Positions 1-9,199 of a stretch of DNA of 64,000 bases are shown piece after piece. The stretch lies in the NCBI RefSeq assembly GCF_000697965.2, contig NZ_CP015881.1:1661501-1725500 (forward strand), in the 5' to 3' direction. This stretch comes from Ensifer adhaerens. GTDB taxonomy: Bacteria; Pseudomonadota; Alphaproteobacteria; Rhizobiales; Rhizobiaceae. Position 1 is the stretch's first letter. Each line of letters opens with the position of its first letter. Made by a program: the position numbers and the translations under genes. A model generated the notes under the pieces. The model saw nothing but the letters and a program-made list of their open reading frames with translations, had not been told where the DNA came from and ran no database searches.

Positions 1-722
1 CGACGGCGATGAATTTCCGCGACAAGCTGCAGGGACCGAGCCTTGCCCATTGGTTCGGCACCGACAACTTCGGCCGCGACATCCTGTCGATGATCATGGT
101 CGGCGCCCGCAACTCGATCAGCGTCTCGATCGTCGCGGTTCTCGTCGGTGCCGGCATCGGCGTGCCGCTTGGCGCTTGGGCGGCTGCTCGCGGCGGCTTT
201 GTCGATGGTCTCGTCATGCGCATGAGCGACCTCGCCTTCGCCTTCCCGGCGCTTCTGACCGCCGTCATCATCACCGCGATCTTCGGTCCGGGCGCTACCA
301 ACGCGATGATCGCGATCGGCATCTTCAACATACCCGTCTTTGCCCGCGTCACCCGCGGTGCCTCGATGGGCCTCTGGAAACGCGAATATGTGCAGGCCGC
401 GCGCTGCGCTGGCCGCGGCGACGTCGCGATCACGTTTCTGCACATCCTGCCCAACATCAACCACGTGCTGCTCGTTCAGGTGACGATCCAGTTCGCTTTG
501 GCGATCGTCGCCGAAGCCGGCCTTTCCTATGTCGGCCTCGGCACGCAGCCGCCGATGCCGAGCTGGGGCAAGATGCTGAACGACGCCCAGACCTTCATCT
601 ATCAGGCGCCCTGGCTCGCGATCTTCCCGGGACTGGCGATCACCTTCGCCGTGCTCGGCCTCAACCTGCTCGGCGATGGCCTGCGCGACATTCTCGACCC
701 GCGCGTGAGGCGGCAACGATGA
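1..722 (+). CDS. Dpp/Opp-type ABC transporter permease (DppC-like), 5' end missing
   Basis: Inner-membrane permease of a peptide/nickel-family (Dpp/Opp) importer. The visible 238 or so residues hold the usual C-terminal transmembrane segments and the cytoplasmic EAA loop (EYVQAARCAGRGD, then HILPN), which docks on the ATPase subunits. The reading frame is open to the left edge, and DppC-type proteins are normally about 280-300 residues, so the ATG at position 9 is probably internal and the real start lies upstream. The stop overlaps the ATG of the next gene (ATGA), showing translational coupling with the two ATPase genes. The substrate cannot be read from the permease; the amidase downstream suggests amides or short peptides, which is inference. 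Confidence 0.9.
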   Translation, partial: TAMNFRDKLQGPSLAHWFGTDNFGRDILSMIMVGARNSISVSIVAVLVGAGIGVPLGAWAAARGGFVDGLVMRMSDLAFAFPALLTAVIITAIFGPGATNAMIAIGIFNIPVFARVTRGASMGLWKREYVQAARCAGRGDVAITFLHILPNINHVLLVQVTIQFALAIVAEAGLSYVGLGTQPPMPSWGKMLNDAQTFIYQAPWLAIFPGLAITFAVLGLNLLGDGLRDILDPRVRRQR

Positions 723-1731
723 CCAAACCCTTGCTTCACATGGCCGGCATGTCGGTCGAACTCACCGCGGGCAAAAGCACGGTCGATATCGTCTGCGACA
801 TCGATCTCGAACTCAACCGCGGCGAACGGCTTGGGATCGTCGGTGAGTCCGGCAGCGGCAAGTCGATGACAGCCCTTGCCGTCATGGGCCTGCTTCCGCA
901 GCGCATGCGGGTGCGCGGCGAACTTTCCTTCGACGGCCGCAATCTCGCGGGCTTGGGCGAAGCCGACTATTGCGGCTATCGCGGCCGGCGCACGGCGATG
1001 ATCTTCCAGGAGCCGATGACGGCGCTCAATCCCGTCAAATCGATCGGCGCGCAGATCGCCGAGGGACGGCGGCTGCATCTCGGCGAAACGAAAGCCGATG
1101 CGGAGAAGAAAGCGCGTGCGCTGCTCGACCGCGTCGGCCTGCCGGCACCGCGCTTCGACCTCGATCTCTACCCGCACCAGCTCTCCGGCGGCCAGCGGCA
1201 GCGCGTGATGATCGCGATGGCGATCGCCTGCGAACCGGATCTACTGATTGCGGACGAGCCCACGACGGCGCTCGACGTTACGGTGCAGGCGCAGATCCTC
1301 GATCTGCTCGACGAGCTGATCGAAGACACCGGCACAGCGCTGATGCTGATAACCCACGATCTCGGCGTCGTCTCCGAGATGACCGACCGCATCGCGGTCA
1401 TGTATGCCGGCCGCATCATCGAAACCGGGCGCACGGACGATGTCTTTGCGCGCATGGCGCATCCCTATGCCCGCGGCCTTTTCGCCGCGTCGCCGCATGG
1501 CGCAGCCCTTGGCTCCCGCCATCAAGGCGATGGGCGCCCGCGGCTGAATGCCATCCCCGGTATCGTTCCGGATCCTTTTGGCCGTCCATCCCACTGCTCC
1601 TTTGCGGACCGCTGTTCCTTCGCTGAGGCCGACTGCCGTCAGGCGATCCCGGCACTCGACCTGATCAATTCCGATGGAAATGTGCAGCATCGCGCCGCCT
1701 GCTTTCATCCGCGCGAAAGGATGGTGGCACC

Positions 1732-1735
<4 letters not shown>
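719..1735 (+). CDS. Dpp/Opp-type ABC transporter ATP-binding protein (DppD-like)
   Basis: First of two ATPases energising the peptide-type importer. The 338-residue product has Walker A (GESGSGKS, about residue 42), the signature LSGGQRQRV, Walker B with DEPTTALDV, and the switch histidine (LITHDLG). The C-terminal tail has the cysteine-rich segment (CSFADRC, then two more Cys) typical of oligopeptide ATPases of this subfamily. The frame stays open upstream to about base 50, but the ATG at 719 overlaps the permease stop and matches where the family begins. It ends overlapping the GTG of the next ATPase (GTGA). Confidence 0.92.
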
Positions 1736-2706
<971 letters not shown>

Positions 2707-2716
2707 GAAGTGCCCC

Positions 2717-4105
2717 ATGTCCGAACTCGCCGATCTCTCCGCCGTCGATCTCGTCGACGCCTACCGCTCGAAGAAGCTTTCCCCCGTCGAGGTCACCGAA
2801 GCGGTGATTGCCCGCATCGACGCTTCCGAGCCAAAGCTGAACGCGCTTTGGGCCTATGACCCCGCCGAGGCGCGCAAGGCCGCCAAGGCATCGGAAGAGC
2901 GCTGGGCAAAGGGTGAACCTCTGGGCGCAATCGACGGTGTGCCGGTGACGATCAAGGAAAACATCGCAACCAAGGGCACCGCCGTGCCGCTCGGCTGTGC
3001 TGCCGTGTCGCTGACGCCTGCAACCGCCGACGCGCCGCCGGCAGCCCGCACCCGCGAGGCAGGCGGCATCCTTCTCGCCAAGACCACCATGCCGGACTAC
3101 GGCATGCTGTCTTCCGGCCTTTCCAGCTTCCACAAGCTGGCCCGCAACCCCTGGGACCTCTCAGCCAATCCGGGCGGCTCGAGCGCCGGCGCGGGTGCGG
3201 CAGCCGCGGCCGGTTATGGCCCTCTGCACATCGGCACGGATATCGGCGGCTCGGTCCGGCTGCCGGCCGGCTGGTGCGGCGTCGTCGGTCTGAAGCCCTC
3301 TGCGGGGCGCGTGCCGATCAACCCGCCCTTTATCGGCCGCGTTGCCGGCCCGATGACCCGGACGGTCGCCGACACGGCACTCTACATGTCGGTGCTGTCG
3401 CAGCCAGACGCCCGGGACACGATGTCCCTGCCCTATGCCGATCTCCCCTGGCTCGATCTTGATCGTGATCTGAAGGGTCTGAAGATCGGCCTCTGGCTCG
3501 ACGCCGGCTTCGGCCAGTCGGTCACGCAAGAAACGGAACAGGCGGTCAAGAAGGCGGCACAGCTCTTTGCCGATGCCGGCGCGATCATCGAGCCGATCGG
3601 CCCCTTCCTGACGCGCGAAATGATCGACGGTCTCGACCGCTTCTGGCGGGCGCGCGGCTGGGAAGACGTGTCGCGCCTTTCGCCGGAAAAGCAGGCGCAG
3701 ATCCTGCCCTATATCTTCGACTGGATCAAAACGGCCGAGAATTTCTCCGGCCGCGAGGTCTATACCGGCTTCGCCCAGATCGACGCCATGCGCAACGCGC
3801 TGCATGCGGCACTTTCCGGCTATGATTTCATCCTGTCGCCGACAGCACCGACGGCCTCCTATCCGGCTGAATGGGCCTCGCCGGTCAACGACCCGCAGAA
3901 GCCGTTCGAACACATCGCCTTCACAGTCGCCGTCAACATGGGCGGCCAGCCGGCAATCTCGCTCAACTGCGGCTACACCTCAGGCGGACTGCCGATCGGC
4001 CTGCAGATCATCGGCCAACAGTTCGACGACATCGGCGTGCTGCGCCTCGCGCGTGCCTTCGAGACCATGCGCCCTCAGCAGCGCCCATGGCCAAAGGTCG
4101 CATGA
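2717..4105 (+). CDS. Amidase signature family amidohydrolase
   Basis: Cytoplasmic hydrolase of the amidase signature (AS) family, releasing ammonia or an amine from a carboxamide. At 462 residues it has normal family length. The Gly/Ser-rich core is present (NPGGSSAGAGAAAA and DIGGSVRLPA), giving the Ser-cisSer pair, and the catalytic Lys is in the PVTIKENI segment near residue 81. I chose the ATG at 2717 because AGGAAG lies 6 bases upstream; an in-frame TTG at 2699 overlaps the ATPase gene and is less likely. Placed in the importer operon, it probably acts on the imported compound. AS enzymes vary widely in specificity, so the substrate (simple amide, N-carbamoyl compound, aryl amide) is open. 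Confidence 0.9.
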   Translation: MSELADLSAVDLVDAYRSKKLSPVEVTEAVIARIDASEPKLNALWAYDPAEARKAAKASEERWAKGEPLGAIDGVPVTIKENIATKGTAVPLGCAAVSLTPATADAPPAARTREAGGILLAKTTMPDYGMLSSGLSSFHKLARNPWDLSANPGGSSAGAGAAAAAGYGPLHIGTDIGGSVRLPAGWCGVVGLKPSAGRVPINPPFIGRVAGPMTRTVADTALYMSVLSQPDARDTMSLPYADLPWLDLDRDLKGLKIGLWLDAGFGQSVTQETEQAVKKAAQLFADAGAIIEPIGPFLTREMIDGLDRFWRARGWEDVSRLSPEKQAQILPYIFDWIKTAENFSGREVYTGFAQIDAMRNALHAALSGYDFILSPTAPTASYPAEWASPVNDPQKPFEHIAFTVAVNMGGQPAISLNCGYTSGGLPIGLQIIGQQFDDIGVLRLARAFETMRPQQRPWPKVA

Positions 4106-4332
4106 TGAGCGACACCATGCGTTACACCATCGAAAGCGGCGATCTCGAAAACATCGTTTCCCGCCTGCTCGACATCGTTCGCCGGCTCGGCGTCAGCGTC
4201 TCGAAACTCGCGATCGAGGTAGACGGCGGCAACGCCAATCTTGAAATCGCCCTCGCTCCGGCCTCGCAGGCTGTCGCCAACACGCTGCGCGAGCGCATCG
4301 GACAGATCGAAGGCGCGAAGGCAGCGGTCTAG
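4102..4332 (+). CDS. Small ACT-domain protein resembling IlvM
   Basis: A 76-residue protein (start ATG 4102 or the adjacent ATG 4105) whose start overlaps the amidase stop. The pattern is one ACT-like beta-alpha-beta-beta-alpha-beta unit: a strand, then a helix [16 protein letters not shown], strand VSKLAIEV, strand [10 protein letters not shown], and a last helix [11 protein letters not shown]. The helix and following strands resemble the acetolactate synthase II small subunit IlvM (helix ERVLRVVRHRGF and strand NINIELTVAS in my recollection of that protein). ACT domains bind amino acids and regulate enzymes. Its position just before leuB suggests a link to branched-chain amino acids, but no large acetolactate synthase subunit is nearby. 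Function unproven. Confidence 0.72.
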   Translation: MMSDTMRYTIESGDLENIVSRLLDIVRRLGVSVSKLAIEVDGGNANLEIALAPASQAVANTLRERIGQIEGAKAAV

Positions 4333-4396
4333 CCCGCATCATTATCAACGCGGCCGTGCCGCTTTACACCGACTGAAAACCACAGGAGTGCCGACA

Positions 4397-5506
4397 ATGG
4401 CCCGCAAACTTTTCATCCTCCCCGGCGACGGCATCGGCCCGGAAGCCATGGCGGAAGTCCGCAAAATCATCGCCTACATGAATGCCGAGCTTGGTGCCGG
4501 CTTCGTGACGGACGAGGGCCTGGTTGGCGGTTCGGCCTATGACGCCCACGGTCAGGCGATCTCGGAAGAGGACATGAAGAAGGCGCTTGCCGCCGATGCG
4601 GTGCTGTTCGGCGCCGTCGGCGGTCCGAAGTGGGATGCGGTGCCCTACGAGGTGCGCCCGGAAGCCGGTCTGCTGCGTCTGCGCAAGGATCTCGAACTCT
4701 TTGCCAACCTGCGCCCGGCGATCTGCTACCCAGCGCTTTCCGCCGCCTCGTCACTCAAGCCGGAACTGGTCGAAGGCCTCGACATCCTGATCGTGCGCGA
4801 ATTGACCGGTGGCGTCTATTTCGGCGAACCGAAGGAGATCGTCGATCTCGGCAACGGCCAGAAGCGTGGCATCGACACCCAGGTCTATGACACCTACGAG
4901 ATCGAGCGCATCGCCGGCGTCGCCTTCGAGCTGGCCCGCACCCGCAACAACCGCGTCTGCTCGATGGAAAAGCGCAACGTCATGAAGTCGGGCGTGTTGT
5001 GGAACCAGGTGGTGACCGAGACGCACAAGGCGAAGTACTCCGACGTCCAGCTCGAGCACATGCTGGCGGACGCCGGCGGCATGCAGCTGGTGCGCCAGCC
5101 CAAGCAGTTCGACGTCATCGTCACCGACAACCTGTTCGGCGACATGCTGTCGGACGTGGCCGCCATGCTCACCGGCTCGCTCGGCATGCTGCCCTCGGCC
5201 TCGCTCGGCGCGCCGGATGGTGTCAGCGGCAAGCGCAAGGCGCTCTATGAGCCGGTGCACGGCTCGGCACCCGACATTGCCGGCCAGGGCATCGCCAACC
5301 CGATCGCGATGATCGCGTCGTTCGCCATGTGCCTGCGCTACTCCTTCAACCTGGTGAAGGAAGCCGACAATCTGGAGAGGGCGATCGCCAACGTGCTCGA
5401 CCAGGGCATCCGCACCGGCGACATCATGGCCGAAGGGGCAAAGAAGGTCGGCACCACCGAGATGGGCGACGCCATCCTTGCCGAGTTCAAGGCGCTGTCG
5501 GCGTAA
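4397..5506 (+). CDS. leuB: 3-isopropylmalate dehydrogenase
   Basis: Cytoplasmic NAD-dependent oxidative decarboxylase of (2R,3S)-3-isopropylmalate, third step of leucine synthesis. The 369 residues give family length. Visible motifs are the N-terminal LPGDGIGPE, substrate-site arginines in [28 protein letters not shown], the catalytic region [13 protein letters not shown], the metal/NAD signature ([31 protein letters not shown]) and the NAD loop [12 protein letters not shown]. The start at 4397 follows CAGGAG 10 bases upstream; a longer frame from 4241 overlaps the ACT gene and lacks homology. Overall similarity to the standard rhizobial LeuB argues that this is the housekeeping copy. It is followed by a strong terminator. 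Confidence 0.96.
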   Translation: MARKLFILPGDGIGPEAMAEVRKIIAYMNAELGAGFVTDEGLVGGSAYDAHGQAISEEDMKKALAADAVLFGAVGGPKWDAVPYEVRPEAGLLRLRKDLELFANLRPAICYPALSAASSLKPELVEGLDILIVRELTGGVYFGEPKEIVDLGNGQKRGIDTQVYDTYEIERIAGVAFELARTRNNRVCSMEKRNVMKSGVLWNQVVTETHKAKYSDVQLEHMLADAGGMQLVRQPKQFDVIVTDNLFGDMLSDVAAMLTGSLGMLPSASLGAPDGVSGKRKALYEPVHGSAPDIAGQGIANPIAMIASFAMCLRYSFNLVKEADNLERAIANVLDQGIRTGDIMAEGAKKVGTTEMGDAILAEFKALSA

Positions 5507-5560
5507 GCGACAACCGATCCCGGACGGCGTCACGCTGACGCCAACAGGCCTACGAAAACC

Positions 5561-5589
5561 AACACCTCCGGAGCGCATCCGGAGGTGTT
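5561..5589. terminator. Intrinsic terminator between convergent leuB and the SDR gene
   Basis: A perfect 12-bp inverted repeat (AACACCTCCGGA, loop GCGCA, TCCGGAGGTGTT) lies in the 116-base gap after leuB. On the plus strand it continues TTTGCGTTT, and on the minus strand the other arm is followed by GGTTTTCG, so it can serve both converging transcripts. Confidence 0.9.
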
Positions 5590-5622
5590 TTGCGTTTCAC
5601 GGCCTTGCGAGAATGCGGCGTC

Positions 5623-6372
5623 TCAGATCGTGATGCCGCCGTCTATGTTGATTGCCTGGCCGGTAATGAAGGCCGCCTCGTCGGAGGCGAGGAAGGCGCA
5701 GATGGCGGCGACTTCTTCGACCGTGCCGAACCGGCCGGCCGGCTGGCGGCTGATGAAGGACCGGTAGGCCTCATCCCGGCTTCCAAGCTTTTCGCCAAGT
5801 TCGCCGATGCGCTCTTCCAGGGAGGGTGATGCGACAGTGCCGGGGCAGACCGAATTGCAGCGAATGCCCTGAGAAACGTAGTCAGCTGCCACCGCCTTGG
5901 TCAGGCCTATGACGCCACCCTTGGCGGCGCCATAGGCGGCACGCCGCGGGAAACCCTTGATCGAGGAGGCAACCGATCCGATGGTGATGATGCTGCCGCC
6001 ATTGGCCTTCATCTTCGGGATTGCGCCGGCAATGACGTTATAGGCGCTGTCGAGCGTAATGTTCACCGAGCGCCGCCAATCGGCGGGCGAGCATTCCTCG
6101 ATCGTGCCCTGATGCACGTAGCCGACCGCGTGCACGAGGATATCGACCCGGGCGAAGGCGTCGAAATAGGCACCGACCGCCACATGATCCGTCGCATCGA
6201 GCCGCGTCGTTGTAGCCCCTTCGAGCGTGGCGAGCAGCTCGGCATTGATGTCGCTGGCGTGGACCTCGGCGCCTTCAGCCATCAGTCGTTCGGCGACCGC
6301 GCGGCCGATGCCTTGGCCGGCAGCCGTGACCACGGCAATGCGCCCGGCCAAACGTCCCGTCTTTTCCTTCAT
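5623..6372 (-). CDS. SDR dehydrogenase, resembling 2-keto-3-deoxy-L-fuconate (KDF) dehydrogenase
   Basis: Classical short-chain dehydrogenase/reductase of 249 residues: NAD(P)-binding TAAGQGIG near the N-terminus, the catalytic Ser in the GSVASS region, YGAAK as the Tyr-x-x-x-Lys pair, and C-terminal GGITI. Start 6372 is preferred because AAGGG lies 7 bases upstream; an upstream ATG at 6390 lacks a good ribosome site. Together with the FAH hydrolase just upstream in the same transcript, the family resemblance is to the C4-OH dehydrogenases of 2-keto-3-deoxy-L-fuconate or -rhamnonate, which make a 2,4-diketo acid that the hydrolase splits. It is the last gene of a minus-strand operon. The exact substrate is inferred from context. 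Confidence 0.85.
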   Translation of the reverse strand: MKEKTGRLAGRIAVVTAAGQGIGRAVAERLMAEGAEVHASDINAELLATLEGATTTRLDATDHVAVGAYFDAFARVDILVHAVGYVHQGTIEECSPADWRRSVNITLDSAYNVIAGAIPKMKANGGSIITIGSVASSIKGFPRRAAYGAAKGGVIGLTKAVAADYVSQGIRCNSVCPGTVASPSLEERIGELGEKLGSRDEAYRSFISRQPAGRFGTVEEVAAICAFLASDEAAFITGQAINIDGGITI

Positions 6373-6392
6373 GGTGAAACCCTTCTGCATGT

Positions 6393-7235
6393 CTAGAGGG
6401 ATTGAACGACCTGACGCTGGCGGCCGAGTCCATCGATACCGAGTTCGACCACGTCACCGGGCCCAAGATAGCGCGGCGGCTTCTTGCCCATGCCGACGCC
6501 GGGGGGCGTGCCGGTGCAGATGAGATCGCCGGGCTCCAGCACGCAGAATTCGCTCATGTAGGAGACGATGGTCGCGACGTCGAAGATCATGCGCGCGGTC
6601 GTACCCGCCTGCATGCGCTCGCCGTTGACGTCGAGCCACATCGACAGGGCCTGCGGGTCCGGAACCTCGTCTTTCGTCACAAGCCAGGGGCCCGTCGGGC
6701 AGAAATTCGGGAAGCTCTTGCCCTTCACCCACTGCCCGCCGCGCTCCATCTGCCAGGCACGTTCGGAGACGTCGTTGACGATCGTGAAGCCGAGGACATG
6801 GTCCATAGCCTCGGCGCGCGATACGTTGAGCGCCCGCTTGCCGATGACGATGCCGAGCTCGACCTCCCAGTCCAGCTTCGACATTTTCTCTGAGTGGAGA
6901 AGCGGTGCGTTCGGGCCGCAATAGGTGCCGGCCGCCTTGTTGAAGAGGATCGGTTCGGACGGCACTGGCAGTCCCGCCTCTTCCGCATGGTCGGAGTAGT
7001 TGAGGCCGACGCACCAGATTGTACCGGGCCTTGCGACCGGCGGCAGGATGTCCGCATCGACCACCGGCATCACAGGGAGCGCCGCGAAATCGGCGCCGGA
7101 GAGCACTGCCAAGACACCAGGCAAAGTCTCCGCCGTGAAGTCCTGGACGAGCGAAGACACCTCCCGCGCGTTGCCCTCGCCGTCGAGGATGCAGGGCACG
7201 GCAGAGCCGTCGACGGTGAGACGCAACAATTTCAT
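6393..7235 (-). CDS. Fumarylacetoacetate hydrolase family protein (2,4-diketo-3-deoxy sugar-acid hydrolase-like)
   Basis: FAH-fold metal-dependent C-C hydrolase, 280 residues. The N-terminal lid (MKLLRLTVDG, DGEGN) and the catalytic domain are of the type often misannotated ureidoglycolate lyase and known in several cases as 2,4-didehydro-3-deoxy-L-rhamnonate or -fuconate hydrolase. Visible core: WCVGLNYSDHAEEAG, KLDWEVELGIVIGK (metal Glu pair), FTIVNDVSERAWQ, KSFPNFCPTGPWLV, and VICTGTP-like ICTGTPPGVGMG near the C-terminus. The predicted reaction splits a 2,4-diketo-3-deoxy acid to pyruvate and a hydroxy acid. The SDR gene follows 20 bases downstream, and the epimerase gene lies 42 bases upstream. 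Confidence 0.88.
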   Translation of the reverse strand: MKLLRLTVDGSAVPCILDGEGNAREVSSLVQDFTAETLPGVLAVLSGADFAALPVMPVVDADILPPVARPGTIWCVGLNYSDHAEEAGLPVPSEPILFNKAAGTYCGPNAPLLHSEKMSKLDWEVELGIVIGKRALNVSRAEAMDHVLGFTIVNDVSERAWQMERGGQWVKGKSFPNFCPTGPWLVTKDEVPDPQALSMWLDVNGERMQAGTTARMIFDVATIVSYMSEFCVLEPGDLICTGTPPGVGMGKKPPRYLGPGDVVELGIDGLGRQRQVVQSL

Positions 7236-7277
7236 TCTCTTGGCCTTTCAGTTGGATATGTCTCAGCGAGCGACCAT

Positions 7278-8300
7278 TCAGCCGATCGGAGCGGCTTCGA
7301 CGGAAAGCCGATAGCGGGTGGTGAAGGTCTGATCGGGTTCGAAGGCAATCGCCGTTGCAACGCCGGAGCCCGCGATGGGGCTGTCGCCCGTGGAGACAGC
7401 CGGTCCGAGATCGAAGGCGGATGCGATCGGCTCGACGCCGAGCGCCACGTGCCGCCCATTCCAGGGGTAGGCCTTGCGACCGCGGTTGCTGTACCAAAGC
7501 AGCAAGCTTGGGAAATGCTCGTTCTGCCAAGTGAGCCGCGCGCGAAAACCTTCATCGCGATAGTGAAGCGCCAGGCTGCCGTCGATGCCCGAGAGCTGCA
7601 GCAGGTCCTCGGTCTCCTCGACAAGCGGCACCTGCGACGCATCGAGCATGACACCTTTGCGCGTCTCGACCTTGCCGAGCGATAACCATTGCCGATCGGG
7701 CGAGAACAGAGCCGCGCCCGGTTCGACATCGCCGGGAAAACTCCAGACGCGATCATGGGCGCCGGGTTCGATCGTGACCGAACCGGGACGGCTCGGCAGT
7801 CGGAACGTCGGATGCAGGCCGATCGGCAGGCGGCACGGACGCCGGGCCTCGATTTCCAGGGTGATGTCGATGGAGGGCGCATTTGGATCCGGCACGATCT
7901 GCCGCCGCAACAGTCGGATCGGATGGTTCTCCGGATAATGGCATTCCATCGCTATCTGGCGGTCGTCGCAGGCACCCCACGCCCAATGGACATTGGAGCT
8001 ATGGCCATGCGGCACGCCGGCGCCGTCGAAACTCTCACCGTCTACGGACCAGCCTGCAGGAAGCGTGCGGCTGGCGTCGCTGCCGAAAGGCACACACGGC
8101 CACTCGCCACGCAATTCCTTCAGGATTTCCGGCAGCGTCTCGCGCTCGGGATCGTTGCCCCAAGGCGCAACTTGCAAGGGGCTGACTTGCCGCCCGTCCG
8201 GAAGCAGGAACAGCACCGGGCCGAGCATGCCGCCGAGCGACTGCACCGAGAGGCAGCCATGCGCCCAGGCGAGCGCGCGCCGTGTGGTCTCCGCGCTCAC
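7278..8300 (-). CDS. Aldose 1-epimerase (galactose mutarotase-like) family protein
   Basis: A 340-residue mutarotase-fold protein (beta-sandwich) that would interconvert sugar anomers ahead of a pyranose dehydrogenase. Recognisable elements are PWGNDPE near residue 50, the His-containing HGHSSNVHWAW segment, LPIGLHPTFRLP (a conserved His-Pro) and the C-terminal GVEPIASAFDLGPA with the expected Glu-Pro. It starts at a GTG that overlaps the lactonase stop (GTGA), so it is translationally coupled; the frame continues upstream only as a shadow of the lactonase gene. It fits a pathway starting from a free sugar rather than a phosphorylated one. Confidence 0.8.
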   Translation of the reverse strand: MSAETTRRALAWAHGCLSVQSLGGMLGPVLFLLPDGRQVSPLQVAPWGNDPERETLPEILKELRGEWPCVPFGSDASRTLPAGWSVDGESFDGAGVPHGHSSNVHWAWGACDDRQIAMECHYPENHPIRLLRRQIVPDPNAPSIDITLEIEARRPCRLPIGLHPTFRLPSRPGSVTIEPGAHDRVWSFPGDVEPGAALFSPDRQWLSLGKVETRKGVMLDASQVPLVEETEDLLQLSGIDGSLALHYRDEGFRARLTWQNEHFPSLLLWYSNRGRKAYPWNGRHVALGVEPIASAFDLGPAVSTGDSPIAGSGVATAIAFEPDQTFTTRYRLSVEAAPIG

Positions 8301-9190
8301 TTTGTAGCCGCCCCGAACCGGTTTTCCGGCATGCCGGCGACCGTGACGCGCATGGCATAGAGGCTGCCGGCGAGACGCTCGGCTGGCCCCGCACCGGCCG
8401 TGGTGATGTAAAGCGTCTTCAGGTCGGCGCCACCGAAAGTGCAGGTGGTGATGTTGGTGATCGGCATATCGATCGTCTCGGCAAGGCTGCCATCCGGCGC
8501 AACACGGGCGATGCAGCCACCGCCATAACGGCAGTTCCAGAGGAACCCCTCGCTGTCGATCGCCGAGCCGTCGGGCGCGCCGAGATCGAAACCGGTGAAG
8601 AAGGGTCGTTCGCCGGAAATCGAGCCGTCCACGGCATGATAGTCGAAGGCGTAAATCTCGTTTGCCAGCGTATCGCCGAAGTAGAAGGTGCTTCGATCCG
8701 GGCTCCAGCAGAGCGTGTTGGAAATGCCGAGGCCATGCCGCCATTCGGTGACGGTGCCATCGGGTGCGATCCGGTAGAGGATGCCCTCGCCCGGGGCAAC
8801 GTCGCCAAGCTGGCCATCCGGAAGCACGTTGTTCTTCATCGAGCCGACCCAGAAGTTTCCGAGGGGATCGGCGCGACCGTCATTCAGCCGAACACGCGGT
8901 GAACCGGGCAGGACGAAGCCGTGATCCTGCCGCCGGTCGGTTTCGGGCCACCACCATATGAGCTTCGAGCCGAGAGCGATGAGCAGACGCCCATCTTCAC
9001 GGGTCAGCGAGATCGCCACCACCGGCTCGTCGAAGAGCCACGTCCTGACCGCGCACGTCGCCTCGTCATAGCGGTGGATCAGAAAGCGGTTGATGTCGGT
9101 CCAGTAGAGCGCCGCCTCTTCCGCCGACCAGACGGCGCCCTCGCCGCAGCGGTCGCCGACGGGCGCGACACAGACGAGCTCACGGGCCAT
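8297..9190 (-). CDS. SMP-30/gluconolactonase family lactonase
   Basis: Six-bladed beta-propeller, metal-dependent sugar lactonase, 297 residues, predicted cytoplasmic. It has the N-terminal GEGAVW with the metal-binding Glu near residue 17, the RLNDGRADPLGNFWVGSM segment (Asn/Asp metal ligands and Arg), and GISNTLCWSPDRSTFYFGDT. It would open the sugar 1,4- or 1,5-lactone made by a sugar dehydrogenase, giving the aldonate for the dehydratase upstream. A GGAGG lies directly after the dehydratase stop (only 9 bases separate the genes), and the stop overlaps the GTG of the epimerase gene. Confidence 0.9.
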   Translation of the reverse strand: MARELVCVAPVGDRCGEGAVWSAEEAALYWTDINRFLIHRYDEATCAVRTWLFDEPVVAISLTREDGRLLIALGSKLIWWWPETDRRQDHGFVLPGSPRVRLNDGRADPLGNFWVGSMKNNVLPDGQLGDVAPGEGILYRIAPDGTVTEWRHGLGISNTLCWSPDRSTFYFGDTLANEIYAFDYHAVDGSISGERPFFTGFDLGAPDGSAIDSEGFLWNCRYGGGCIARVAPDGSLAETIDMPITNITTCTFGGADLKTLYITTAGAGPAERLAGSLYAMRVTVAGMPENRFGAATK

Positions 9191-9199
9191 CTCCGCCTC

